DNA of 64,000 bases from Edaphobacter aggregans DSM 19364 (lineage in GTDB: Bacteria; Acidobacteriota; Terriglobia; Terriglobales; Acidobacteriaceae): contig NZ_JQKI01000012.1 in the NCBI RefSeq assembly GCF_000745965.1, forward strand, positions 1-64,000, read 5' to 3'. A program made the translations under genes and the position numbers. The notes beneath the pieces were generated by a model, which saw nothing but the letters and a program-made list of their open reading frames with translations, was not told the DNA's origin and made no database searches. Positions 9,043 through 17,778 of the stretch are shown here, in pieces (within the stretch, counting starts at the first letter, position 1; every line of letters starts with the position of its first letter).

Positions 9043-10215
9043 ATGATGCATAAGCCAATTGCTCTCGCAGCGATCATTGCTGCTGCCACACTGGGGATCC
9101 AGGCACAGGCACAGACCGCCGCTTCGCAGGACCAGCTTGTCCACTTGAATCAGATTCAAGTCATCGGAACACACAACAGCTATAACCGTGGCTTCGCTCC
9201 AAGTGAGGCAAAGTGGCTCCAGGAGAAGAATCCGAAGGCTTTTCAGGCGCTTGATTACGCACATGGACCCCTTGCCTCACAGCTGGATGGTGGCGTGCGC
9301 CAGATGGAAATAGACATCGCAGCCGATCCGCAAGGCGGCCGGTATTCTCATCCGCGAATTACAGATCTAGTGCGGGAGGCGAAACTCCCTGCAGATCCGG
9401 TATTCGATCCAACACACGAGATGGATAAGCCGGGTCTGAAGGTGATTCATATCGTCGACCTGAATGAACGCAGCAACTGTCAGCTCTTCGTTGAGTGCCT
9501 GAAGCAGGTGCATACCTGGTCGCAAGCGAATCCGCAGCACGTTCCAATCTTCTTGCTGATCGAGAACAAAGCGGGCGGCGTTGCCTCGATTCCCAACAGC
9601 GTCACAGCACCGCAGTTTACCGCAGCCGACTTCGATGAACTGGACGCTGAGATCCGATCGGTTTTCAGCCCTTCGGAGTTGATCGTGCCGGACCAGGTTC
9701 GCGGAACCTATCCAACGCTCGAGGCAGCAGTGCTGGCGGGTAATTGGCCGACGGTTGAGGCGTCGCGAGGCAAGGTTCTCTTTTTGATGGATCAGAAGCC
9801 CTCGGGGCCCATCTATACGGCGGGGCATCCCTCGCTCAAAGGCCGCATTCTGTTCACTAACTCGAGCCCGGGCCAACCGGATGCGGCGTTTGTCGAAGAG
9901 AACGAAGCGCCTGCCGATGAGATCAACTCCTTGGTCAAGCGCGGATATATTGTGCGTGCGCGCGCTGATGAAAACACGATCGCAGCTCGAACGAATGATA
10001 CAAGGCGTCGCGACGAATTGCTTAAGAGCGGTGCGCAATTCATCAGCACGGATTACCCGGCTTTTGAAATGTCTAAGTGGACAGGGTATTCCGTTGCGCT
10101 TCCCGACGGGACAATCGCTCGATGCAATCCAGTGAATGCTCCAATCGGATGCAGGGATCAGCTGCTCGAACCGGCCCTAAGACCAACAAGTGGAGGCGCA
10201 AAAACTCGTCAGTAG
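9043..10215 (+). CDS. Secreted phosphatidylinositol-specific phospholipase C1-like protein
   Basis: About 390 residues. The start at 9043 follows AGAGGA with good spacing; the 24 nt upstream in frame look non-coding. A signal peptide (ALAAIIAAATLGIQAQA) is followed by the Ca2+-dependent PI-PLC-C1 pattern: QVIGTHNSYN (catalytic His), LASQLDGGVRQMEIDI (metal-binding E and D), and a second His near EMDKPGLKVIHIVDLNE. The C-terminal part (GAQFISTDYPAF) completes the TIM-barrel-like fold. The family cleaves phosphatidylinositol-type lipids or related phosphodiesters; the true substrate here is unknown. It lies 75 nt after the TonB receptor on the same strand and is probably cotranscribed with it. 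Confidence 0.8.
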   Translation: MMHKPIALAAIIAAATLGIQAQAQTAASQDQLVHLNQIQVIGTHNSYNRGFAPSEAKWLQEKNPKAFQALDYAHGPLASQLDGGVRQMEIDIAADPQGGRYSHPRITDLVREAKLPADPVFDPTHEMDKPGLKVIHIVDLNERSNCQLFVECLKQVHTWSQANPQHVPIFLLIENKAGGVASIPNSVTAPQFTAADFDELDAEIRSVFSPSELIVPDQVRGTYPTLEAAVLAGNWPTVEASRGKVLFLMDQKPSGPIYTAGHPSLKGRILFTNSSPGQPDAAFVEENEAPADEINSLVKRGYIVRARADENTIAARTNDTRRRDELLKSGAQFISTDYPAFEMSKWTGYSVALPDGTIARCNPVNAPIGCRDQLLEPALRPTSGGAKTRQ

Positions 10216-10257
10216 TCCGCGACATATGGTCTATCATCGCACCGTGATTCTAAATAG

Positions 10258-10888
10258 ATGCGCGCCTATCTCCGTTCGCAGGCCTTCGACATCAAGGCCG
10301 GCAAGGCGGAAAAGACGCGCACCGGCGACTACTCCTTCGAGATCAAAGACCCTGACGGCGGCACTGATCGAGTTCATGCAGACACTTTCCACGGGAATGG
10401 AGGCGCAGGCGGCGGGCAAGTTTCTGGCGGAGTCACGCGTCGCTCCGCGCATCTATCACGTCGGCTTCATGGTGGGCGCAGCCAGAAGTCGATGGACTTT
10501 ACGGTAGGATCCTGGGCTTCAAGGAGACCTGGCGCGGCGGAGGCGATCCCAAGGTGCTCAGCTGGATCAACATGAAGTTCCCGACGGAGACGATTACGTC
10601 GAATTCATGCTCTATGGCGAGTTGCCAAACCCAAGCACATGGGGCGGCAAGAATCACACCTCGCTCGTCGTGCCGGACATTGCGAAGGCGATCGAAACAC
10701 TCGAATCGCGCCCAGCGTTCAAGACCTATGACAAACCTCTCAAGATCGCGATCGGCGTCAACCGCAAGCGCCAGGTTAACCTGTAGGATCCGGACGGCAC
10801 GCGCGTCGAACTGATGGAGCCCAACACGGTCACGGGTGAGCCAACGCCGCCTTCGACGGCTCCTCCGCCGACTCCGGTTCCCCGATAG
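10258..10888 (+). pseudogene. Decayed two-domain VOC (glyoxalase-fold) gene
   Basis: Translated pieces in three frames join into one VOC protein. The first domain ends YSFEIKDPDGG | LIEFMQTLSTGMEAQ. The second runs IYHVGFMVGA | QKSMDF | YGRILGFKETWRGGG, KFP | DGDDYVEFMLYGELPNPS and VNLxDPDGTRVELMEPN. Frame changes are needed at about 10365, 10482, 10499 and 10581, and the codon at 10784-10786 that is normally Tyr is TAG. The N-terminal part of the first domain is missing. With four indels and a nonsense codon it cannot make the protein, so it is a relic. The final TAG is at 10886. Confidence 0.85.
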
Positions 10889-10892
10889 TTGT

Positions 10893-11399
10893 CTAACGAT
10901 GCGTGAGTGCTGCAATCATCTCTGCGAATGCGGGCCATCGTGCAGCAAGCTCGTCGCGGCCGGCTGAGTCGTAGTCTTCGTACTCGAAGCCTGGGCTTAC
11001 GGTGCAGCCGAGCAGAGCCCATCGTCCGCCGGCAGCGAGCCGCGATCCCTGCCAGACGCCGCGCTCGACCAGAACCTGCGGGCGCTGGCCTTGGGTCAGG
11101 TCGTTTCCGATCACGATCGTTTGGCCGCTTCCGTCGGGATGCAATTGCAGCATCTCGACCGGATCTCCGGCGTAGAAGTGGAAGACCTCGTCGGAGCGAA
11201 GGCGGTGCATCTCGCTGAACGTCTCGGGCTCGAGGAGGTAGTAGATCGCCGTCGAGGTCCTGCGCGGGCTCGAGTAGCGACTGTCGCCGAATGCAGACGG
11301 TGCAACGGTCTCGGCGGCCGCGTAGGTCTGGACAAACCATCCTCCTTCGCGCGGGTGCGGCGCGAGTCCGAGGAGATGCTTCACTTCACTGGCAGTCAT
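10893..11399 (-). CDS. Cupin-fold protein of the DUF985 family
   Basis: 168 residues, start ATG at 11399 after GAGGGA; GTG at 11402 is an alternative. The sequence follows the DUF985/cupin_5 pattern: HPREGGWFVQTYA near the N-terminus, STAIYYLLEPETFSEMHRL, DEVFHFYAGDPVEMLQLHPDG, then LVERGVWQGSRLAAGGRWALLGCTVSPGFEYEDY. The cupin His and Glu residues are present (MHRLRSDEVFHFY). Family members bind small molecules or metals; no reaction is established with confidence. It is divergent from the purine permease gene. Confidence 0.85.
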   Translation of the reverse strand: MTASEVKHLLGLAPHPREGGWFVQTYAAAETVAPSAFGDSRYSSPRRTSTAIYYLLEPETFSEMHRLRSDEVFHFYAGDPVEMLQLHPDGSGQTIVIGNDLTQGQRPQVLVERGVWQGSRLAAGGRWALLGCTVSPGFEYEDYDSAGRDELAARWPAFAEMIAALTHR

Positions 11400-11478
11400 C
11401 ACTTCCCTCTCACGTATTCTGGAGATGATCCTTTTTCATTCTATGCATCAGACGATTCAACAGACTTACGAGAGGCGG

Positions 11479-12786
11479 ATGCTCTCACGACTGGAACACT
11501 ACTTTGGCTTCGCCTCGCGAGGCACGAGCTGGCGCACCGAGATTCTCGCCGGCTTCACTACGTTCATTACGATGGCGTACATCATCTTCGTCAATCCTGC
11601 GATTCTGCACGAGACAGGAATGCCGATCGCCGCTGTCACCGCCGCAACCTGTCTGTGCGCGGCGTTCGGCAGCGTTCTGATGGGAGCGTTCGCCAATTAT
11701 CCGCTGGCGCTCGCGCCGGGAATGGGCCTGAACGCTTACTTCACCTACACGGTCGTCAAAGCGATGCACGTTCCCTGGCAGACGGCGCTGGGAGCGGTCT
11801 TCCTCTCGGGCGTCATCTTCCTGGTACTGACGTTTACCGGGATTCGTCAGCTGCTGGTGAGCGCGATTCCGCATCAGCTTCATGCCGCTGTCGCAGGCGG
11901 AATCGGCCTCTTCATCGCCTTCATCGGATTCCGCAACGCGGGCATCATTGTTCCGAATCCTGCGACGACGGTCGCGCTTGGCAATCTTCGTTCTCCGGCG
12001 ACCGCGCTTGCGCTGTTCGGGCTGGTGCTGATCGCCGTGCTGCAAGTGCTCCGCGTGCGCGCGGCCATGCTGATCGGAGTGCTCGGCACGATGCTTGCGG
12101 GCATTCTCCTCGGGCAGGTTCACTGGCAGCCGGTTCCCTACCACTTCTCGGCGCTGGGCGAGACGGCATTTCACCTCGACATTCCCGGAGCGCTGCGCAT
12201 CGGCGCGGCCGAGATCGTCTTCGTCTTTCTCTTCGTCGATCTCTTCGACAACATCGGAACGCTGGTCGCAGTCTCCGAGCGCGCCGGGCTGATGACTCCG
12301 GACCATCAGATTCCGAGGCTGAACCGCATCTTCTTTGCCGATGCGACGGCGACGATCGTCGGCTCGCTCACCGGAACCAGCACCGTGACCAGCTACGTCG
12401 AATCGTCTGCGGGGGTCGCGGCGGGCGGACGAACCGGAGTGACCGCGATTGTGACCGGTCTGCTCTTTGCGCTTTCGCTGTTCATCGCTCCGCTTGTGGG
12501 AGCGATTCCGAGCTTCGCGACCTCGCCTGCGCTGATCCTCGTCGGAGGCCTGATGCTCACCGGGCTCGGGCAGATCAAGTGGAACGAGCCGGTGATCGCG
12601 ATTCCGGCGTTCCTGACGGTGACGACGATTCCGCTGACGTGGTCGATCGCCGATGGGCTGAGCTTCGGGCTTACGAGCTACGCCGCCCTGGAGGTGCTGA
12701 CCGGGCGGGCCAAGCGCTCGAACTGGATGCTGTACGTACTGGCGACGCTATTCCTGATGCGGTTTTTCTTTCTCCACCGGGGATGA
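11479..12786 (+). CDS. NCS2/AzgA-type purine permease
   Basis: 435 residues from ATG 11479. This start is chosen because MLSRLEHYFGF...SWRTEILAG matches the usual N-terminus of AzgA-like proteins and GAGAGG lies just upstream; ATGs at 11425 and 11443 are possible. It has about 12-14 hydrophobic segments, including LAGFTTFITMAYIIFVNPAIL, PGMGLNAYFTYTVV (the conserved GMGLNAYF region) and a later LFVDLFDNIGTLV with conserved Asp and Asn. Family members import adenine, guanine or hypoxanthine by proton symport in the inner membrane. A strong terminator follows about 130 nt downstream. Confidence 0.9.
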   Translation: MLSRLEHYFGFASRGTSWRTEILAGFTTFITMAYIIFVNPAILHETGMPIAAVTAATCLCAAFGSVLMGAFANYPLALAPGMGLNAYFTYTVVKAMHVPWQTALGAVFLSGVIFLVLTFTGIRQLLVSAIPHQLHAAVAGGIGLFIAFIGFRNAGIIVPNPATTVALGNLRSPATALALFGLVLIAVLQVLRVRAAMLIGVLGTMLAGILLGQVHWQPVPYHFSALGETAFHLDIPGALRIGAAEIVFVFLFVDLFDNIGTLVAVSERAGLMTPDHQIPRLNRIFFADATATIVGSLTGTSTVTSYVESSAGVAAGGRTGVTAIVTGLLFALSLFIAPLVGAIPSFATSPALILVGGLMLTGLGQIKWNEPVIAIPAFLTVTTIPLTWSIADGLSFGLTSYAALEVLTGRAKRSNWMLYVLATLFLMRFFFLHRG

Positions 12787-12826
12787 CCTCCCCCGGTGTC
12801 TTTCTTATAAGCCTATTGTTTTGTGT

Positions 12827-12855
12827 ATTTTACGTCAAAAACATTGACGTAAAAT
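12827..12855. repeat. Perfect 12-bp inverted repeat with 5-nt loop
   Basis: ATTTTACGTCAA and TTGACGTAAAAT are exact reverse complements separated by AAACA. No T-run follows, so it does not look like a terminator by itself. It lies between the purine permease stop and the GC-rich terminator. It could be a protein-binding palindrome or a transcript-end stabilising hairpin. Confidence 0.6.
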
Positions 12856-12916
12856 ATTGATTCCCGGCGGTTTATGGGTCAAAATCTTGATTCCACGGGT
12901 TACCGGAACAATATAA

Positions 12917-12947
12917 CAAAGCCCCGGAGGTGTCTCCGGGGCTTTTT
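12917..12947 (+). terminator. Rho-independent terminator after the purine permease
   Basis: The stem AAGCCCCGGAG / CTCCGGGGCTT has a 4-nt loop and is followed directly by a T-run on the + strand. It fits a terminator for the permease transcript. Confidence 0.85.
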
Positions 12948-13061
12948 CTATTCCTATAACTACTGTAGCAGGTTGAAGGTAATTAATCGGCAACGTACAT
13001 CGCTTTTATTTTCATCGTGTTACGCCAAATTTGGGCTTGACAAGACTTTTCCACAACCGCG

Positions 13062-14156
13062 TTAGTGGTTGAGCGAGGGCGGTGTCCGGCCGCTGTTGCT
13101 GGAGCTTGAAGCAGGTGCGGCTCCGGTACTGACTCCGTCTTGGACGGCCTGGAAGGAGATGACGGACTTCAGCGTCTCGTAGGGAACTCCGCTGAGCGGG
13201 ACAAGATGGCCGTTGATGGCGAGCATCGGTGTCTGCTCGACCCCGACGTCCTGGGCGAGCTTGATGGATGCGCTGACGGCCTTCTTGGTCTCCTCGGTCG
13301 CGGCACAGGCGTCGATTGCGGCGGGATCGAGGCCAGCCTTGGTCACGGCGTCCTTCAGGGTCTGGTCGCCGGTATCAGGCGTAAGGGCAGCCTGCTTGCC
13401 GAAGACGTCAGCCGCGTAGGCGAAGAAGGCATCGTTCTTCTGCTTAGTTACACAGTAGCCGTAGGTCGCCGCCTTGTAGGCGAAGGGGTGAATCTCGGGG
13501 ATGGGAAAGTTCTGGAAGACAACGCGCGCGTTGGGGAAGTCCTGAACGAGCCGGTCCATAGTGGCCTGGGCTTCCTTGCAGTGGGGGCACTGAAGGTCGG
13601 CAAACTCGACGAGCATCAGGTCCTTGTTGGAGGAACCGCGGTAGGCCCCGTCGGCGCGGTCCTGCAGGATCTTGCGGGCGTCGGCGAACGGTGTCGCTCC
13701 AAAGGGGATGACGGCAGAAGAGTCGGCGATGGCGTGCTTGCCGTCGGGAGTGACGAAGAAGGCCGTTGCGGCGACCTTGGCATTGGGGCCCTTATCGGAG
13801 ACGTATACGACAACCTTGGTGACGCCGGGAGCCTGCGTCGTCTGGATGGCCTCAACGCGCCAGATGCGATTGGGGTCGTAGCCCCACAGCGATTTGAGGA
13901 AGGCGTTCACCGTGTCGACAGTCGGCGTCGAAGCGGTGAAGAACCGGGGATTGACCGGCGGAAAGGGGTCGGGACGGCTGGAGGGATCGAGCGTCTGCAA
14001 CTGCAGGGGCTTGGGGGCGGGGGCGGCAGGCTGGGCAGGTTGGGCAGACTTGGGAGCCTGCTGCGGTGCGGGCGTGGCGGCGGCCTGCGCCAGAGCGATG
14101 CTGGCTGCACCGACGAACGGCACAAGGGCTGCCGATAGGATGTATGCTCTCTTCAA
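13062..14156 (-). CDS. DsbA-like thioredoxin-fold protein, secreted
   Basis: About 364 residues from TTG at 14156, chosen because AGGAAGG sits 7 nt upstream and a signal peptide (ILSAALVPFVGAASIALAQA) follows at once. A Pro/Ala/Gln-rich linker covers residues ~25-50. An unassigned domain (~60-165) contains YDPNRIWRVEAIQ and FFVTPDGKHAI. A DsbA/DSBA-like thioredoxin domain follows, with the active site C-P-H-C at ~190-193 and the cis-Pro region VEQTPML. Predicted role: periplasmic thiol oxidation, isomerisation or reduction. The open frame continues upstream through nadE in another phase; that extension is spurious. Confidence 0.85.
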   Translation of the reverse strand: MKRAYILSAALVPFVGAASIALAQAAATPAPQQAPKSAQPAQPAAPAPKPLQLQTLDPSSRPDPFPPVNPRFFTASTPTVDTVNAFLKSLWGYDPNRIWRVEAIQTTQAPGVTKVVVYVSDKGPNAKVAATAFFVTPDGKHAIADSSAVIPFGATPFADARKILQDRADGAYRGSSNKDLMLVEFADLQCPHCKEAQATMDRLVQDFPNARVVFQNFPIPEIHPFAYKAATYGYCVTKQKNDAFFAYAADVFGKQAALTPDTGDQTLKDAVTKAGLDPAAIDACAATEETKKAVSASIKLAQDVGVEQTPMLAINGHLVPLSGVPYETLKSVISFQAVQDGVSTGAAPASSSSNSGRTPPSLNH

Positions 14157-14203
14157 AACGAAACCTTCCTTTTGCTGCCGCGATACGCGGCTTCCTGCAG
14201 CTA

Positions 14204-15892
14204 TTAGACCTGAACCTTGACGGCAATGGGAAATCTTCGCCCGGTGCCGAATGACTTCTGCGTGACCTTGAGAACGGGAGCGGCCTGCTGGCGCTTGTAC
14301 TCGCTCTGTTCGACGAGCCTGAGAACGGATCGCACGAGAGCAACCTCGACGTTCTGCTCTTCGGCGATCTGTTCGGCAGAGAGGTAGCGCTCGACGTAGG
14401 CCTCGAGGATGGGGTCGAGGACGTCGTAAGGAGGGAGCGAATCGGTGTCGCGCTGGCCGGGGCGCAGCTCGGCCGATGGCGCCTTTTCGAGCGTTGATTG
14501 CGGGATGATCTCGCGGCCGCGATTGACGTAGTGCGAGAGCTCGTAGACGCGCGTCTTGTAGACGTCGCCGATGACGGCCAGCGCGCCGACCATATCGCCG
14601 TAGAGGGTGCAGTAGCCGACGGACATCTCGCTCTTGTTGCCGGTGGTAAGGACGAGCGCGCCGAACTTGTTGGACAGCGCCATCAGGAGCGTCCCGCGGA
14701 TACGCGGCTGCAGGTTCTCTTCCGCGAGCCCGAAGGGGGTGCCGGAGAAGAGCGGATCGAGGACCTTCTGGAACTGCGCGAAGATGTCGTGGATGGGAAA
14801 GAGCTCGAAGCGGATGCCGAGGTTCTTCGCGAGCCTGCGGGCGTCGGAGATGGAGCCGAGCGAGGAGTACTCGGTCGGCATGCCAATGCCGACGACGTTG
14901 TCGGCTCCGAGTGCGTCGACCGCGATGGCGGCGACCAGGGCGGAGTCGATGCCGCCGCTGAGGCCGACGAGTACCTTGCTGAAGCCGCACTTGCGCACGT
15001 AGTCGCGCGTGCCGAGCACGAGAGCCCGCCAGACCTGGGCTATGTCGTCGCACGGAGCCGGCGCGGAGGGCACGGAGCTCGCCACGTCGACGAGGACAAG
15101 GTCCTCGGCAAAGCAAGCGGCGCGTGCGATCACCTCGCCGCTGGGGGCGAGCATCAGCGACGAGCCGTCGAAGACTAAGCCGTCGTTGCCGCCCACCTGG
15201 TTGACCATCAGGACGAAGGCGTTGTGGCGCTCGGCGATGGCCGCAAGCATGCGCTGTCGGACCTGGGGCTTGCCCTGGTTGAAGGGCGAGGCGGAGATGT
15301 TGAGGATGAGCCGCGGGTGACCGTCGAGCGCGGCGGACTGCGCCTGCCACTGCCGCATGAGCGCGTCTACGGGATCGTCGGGGTAGAGCTGGCGTGGCCA
15401 GAAGCCCTTGTCGTTCCAGGCATCCTCGCAGACTGTGATGGCGATCGGCTGGCCCGCGATCTCTGTGAGTGACTGCGACGCGGCGGGCTCAAAGTAACGC
15501 TGCTCGTCGAAGACGTCGTAGAAGGGCAGCAGCTTCTTCTGCTGGACGAAGGCGACCTTCCCCGCGGAGAGCAGGACGGCAACGTTGCGAACGCGCTTGC
15601 CTACGGGCGAGTGATCGGGCATCACCGAGCCGACGAGAATGGCAGGACGGCCAGGGCCGGCGGGCTGGTTCGCTGTCCAGGCAGCGATCTCGTCGATGGC
15701 CTCGCAGGCGCGAGCGACGAAGGCAGATTTTTCAAGGAAGTCGGCGGGAGGGTAGCCGCAGACGGCGAGCTCGGGAAAGACGGCGAGGTCTGCGCCCTGC
15801 TCGGCAGCGCGGGCTGCGTATTCAAGGATCCTGTTCGTGTTGCCGGTGAAGTCCCCCACCGTGGGGTTGATCTGCGCCAGAGCTATCTTCAC
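14204..15892 (-). CDS. nadE: Glutamine-hydrolysing NAD+ synthase
   Basis: 562 residues with a GTG start. The N-terminal nitrilase/glutaminase domain shows the Glu-Lys-Cys triad in FPELAVCGYPP, QQKKLLPFYDVFDE and ITVCEDAW. The C-terminal synthetase domain has the ATP-pyrophosphatase loop GLSGGIDSALVAAI near residue 310 and the LLMALSNKFGALVLTTGNKSE region. It catalyses amidation of nicotinic acid adenine dinucleotide to NAD+ with ammonia channelled from glutamine. Full length for the two-domain form. The DsbA-like gene follows on the same strand after about 47 nt. Confidence 0.95.
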   Translation of the reverse strand: MKIALAQINPTVGDFTGNTNRILEYAARAAEQGADLAVFPELAVCGYPPADFLEKSAFVARACEAIDEIAAWTANQPAGPGRPAILVGSVMPDHSPVGKRVRNVAVLLSAGKVAFVQQKKLLPFYDVFDEQRYFEPAASQSLTEIAGQPIAITVCEDAWNDKGFWPRQLYPDDPVDALMRQWQAQSAALDGHPRLILNISASPFNQGKPQVRQRMLAAIAERHNAFVLMVNQVGGNDGLVFDGSSLMLAPSGEVIARAACFAEDLVLVDVASSVPSAPAPCDDIAQVWRALVLGTRDYVRKCGFSKVLVGLSGGIDSALVAAIAVDALGADNVVGIGMPTEYSSLGSISDARRLAKNLGIRFELFPIHDIFAQFQKVLDPLFSGTPFGLAEENLQPRIRGTLLMALSNKFGALVLTTGNKSEMSVGYCTLYGDMVGALAVIGDVYKTRVYELSHYVNRGREIIPQSTLEKAPSAELRPGQRDTDSLPPYDVLDPILEAYVERYLSAEQIAEEQNVEVALVRSVLRLVEQSEYKRQQAAPVLKVTQKSFGTGRRFPIAVKVQV

Positions 15893-15924
15893 AGTTCAAG
15901 TCTAACGCCCGAGCGGAGCCGTCG

Positions 15925-17439
15925 TCAGCTGCCTGTGCCGGAGACGACAACGCCGAGGGTGCGGGCGAGGATCTTCATATCCAGCCACAGGCTCCAGTTC
16001 TCGACGTAGGCCGTGTCGAGTGAGATGTAGCTGTCGAAGGATGGGTCCTGGCGGGCCTCCACCTGCCACAGGCCTGTGATGCCGGGCAGAACGTTGAGAC
16101 GGCGGAGATGCGAGAGATCGTACTGCTCGACCTCATGTGCGATGGGAGGACGTGGGCCGACGAGGCTCATGTCGCCGCGCAGGACGTTGTAGAACTGCGG
16201 CAGCTCATCGAGGGAGTACTTCCGCAGGAAGCTGCCGATGCGCGTGACGCGCGGGTCGTTTGCGATCTTGAAGAGCACGCTGTCACGCTCGTTCATGTGA
16301 GCAAGCTGGTCCTTGAGCTTGTCGGCGTTTGCGACCATGGTGCGGAACTTGTAGCAGGAGAAGGTGCGTCCCTTGCGACCAATGCGATTCGCGCGATAGA
16401 AGATCGGGCCCTCGGAGTCCATCCGGACCGCGATGGCGAGAGCCAGCATGATGGGCGACAGCACGAACAGCGCGATCGAAGAGACGGTGATGTCGAGAAC
16501 GCGCTTGAGCAGGAAGGCGCCGATGGGAAAGTCGCGGCGGTGCAGCGGAATCGTTGGGAACTGACCGATGTATTCGACTGGCGCGTTCCATGCGAGGCCG
16601 TCGTAGAGGTCGGGAACGACGCGGACGTCGATGCCCGCCAGCCGAGCCTCTTCGACCATGCTGATGACGAGCTTCTTGTCGCCGGGGACCGAGAAGAAGA
16701 TCTCATCGACGAAGAGTGAGCGGGCCAGCGAGAGGCAGTTGCGCACATCGCCGATCACGTCGGCGTCACCGCTCTCGGCTTCGCGCTCGGTGAGGGCAAC
16801 AAAGCCCTTGAACCGGAAGCCGAGGTGCTGGAGCGAATCAAGATGGTTACGTAAAGCATGAGCGACGCGTCCGGCTCCCACGATCAGAACATTGCGGGTC
16901 TCGATCCCGGCGCGGCAGCGCCGATAGACCACGCGGCGCCACACTGCGCGGCGAATCGAGAGCAGCACCGTCGAAAACGCGATCATAAGCATGACAACGA
17001 GCCGCGAAACAGCGTTGCCGTTGGAGAGATACAGCGTTCCGCAGAGAAGAAGGCCCGAGGTCAGCGATGCCTGAATCGTCATGCGCTGTTCATGCAGGCC
17101 GCTGCGGTTCTGAATGGGCCCGTAGAGCCCGTAAGACCGCGTGAAGAAGATGAGGCACACCGCAAACCAGCAGAAATAAAAGACCAGCAGGCGCGGTGAA
17201 GCGTGAAACAGATGCGGAACAACCGAATATGGAGGAACCTCAGCCGGGAGGGCAACATGCACGCGCAGGGCGAGAATGCCCGCGAGCAACACGGTCATCA
17301 GGTCAAGAGAGGCCCAGACAAGACTCGTGACCGATGGCCGGCGAAAGATGCCGAAGCTCGTTGAGTATGCCTGCCGGCTTCTGGCCGACGTCTTTCGCCC
17401 CGAGATGATTACTTGTTGTAGATAGTCCGGTGTCGCCAT
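15925..17439 (-). CDS. Undecaprenyl-phosphate sugar phosphotransferase (WbaP/EpsE type)
   Basis: 504 residues. The N-terminal half has four to five membrane helices (SLVWASLDLMTVLLAGILAL onwards), then a CoA-binding-like Rossmann segment (NVLIVGAGRVAHALRNHL). The C-terminal bacterial sugar transferase domain begins FLLKRVLDITVSSIALFVLS and continues with IFYRANRIGRKGRTFSCYKFRTM, LRKYSLDELPQFYNVLRGDMSLVGPRPP and PGITGLWQVEARQD. It starts exopolysaccharide or O-antigen repeat-unit synthesis by moving a sugar-1-phosphate onto undecaprenyl phosphate at the inner membrane. GAGAGG 8 nt upstream supports the ATG. No other polysaccharide gene is adjacent. Confidence 0.92.
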   Translation of the reverse strand: MATPDYLQQVIISGRKTSARSRQAYSTSFGIFRRPSVTSLVWASLDLMTVLLAGILALRVHVALPAEVPPYSVVPHLFHASPRLLVFYFCWFAVCLIFFTRSYGLYGPIQNRSGLHEQRMTIQASLTSGLLLCGTLYLSNGNAVSRLVVMLMIAFSTVLLSIRRAVWRRVVYRRCRAGIETRNVLIVGAGRVAHALRNHLDSLQHLGFRFKGFVALTEREAESGDADVIGDVRNCLSLARSLFVDEIFFSVPGDKKLVISMVEEARLAGIDVRVVPDLYDGLAWNAPVEYIGQFPTIPLHRRDFPIGAFLLKRVLDITVSSIALFVLSPIMLALAIAVRMDSEGPIFYRANRIGRKGRTFSCYKFRTMVANADKLKDQLAHMNERDSVLFKIANDPRVTRIGSFLRKYSLDELPQFYNVLRGDMSLVGPRPPIAHEVEQYDLSHLRRLNVLPGITGLWQVEARQDPSFDSYISLDTAYVENWSLWLDMKILARTLGVVVSGTGS

Positions 17440-17778
17440 CGCGAACGCCTCTCAACCGTTTTCCCCAGGCTTGAAAGATTGGTTGAGACGTACCGCTGCG
17501 ACGGCAGGCGCTCCCCAAACAAAAACACAGTTTTGCAATTCGCCACTATTCGCTACGCGAAGGTTGCTCGCGATTACTAATGCAGCATGTACAACCTGTT
17601 AGCTAGTTGCAGAATATCCGGTGGCATTTGAATAATGCAACCGGGGCACTCACAATCTTTATAGAGGAAACTAATCTATCTACACGATTCCACAAAGGTG
17701 TGATGGCGGCGCACTGTGGTTGCTGGTATGACTATTTAAAATGGGGAACTATGCCCCTGTAACCAAACGGATTCCCCT
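17440..17778. other. AT-richer non-coding leader upstream of the sugar transferase
   Basis: About 340 nt without a supportable gene, clearly lower in GC than its surroundings. It lies upstream of the minus-strand sugar transferase and so should hold its promoter. A weak sigma70-like pair can be drawn on the minus strand (TTGCAT, 18 nt, TATTCT), but nothing decisive is visible. No riboswitch was recognised. Confidence 0.4.

Noticed and set aside
11091-12860. 589-codon plus-strand frame over the purine permease
   Set aside because: It is another phase of the permease and antisense to the DUF985 gene; it has no domain and its composition is Arg/Ser-rich.
14157-15350. Long open extension of the DsbA-like frame through nadE
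   Set aside because: It lies in a different phase of nadE, is Arg/Pro/His-rich as expected of a GC-rich shadow frame, and the DsbA-like protein has its own signal peptide and ribosome-binding site at 14156.
17440-17778. Possible riboswitch or sigma54 promoter upstream of the sugar transferase
   Set aside because: No c-di-GMP riboswitch core was found, and candidate GG/GC pairs have the wrong spacing for sigma54.
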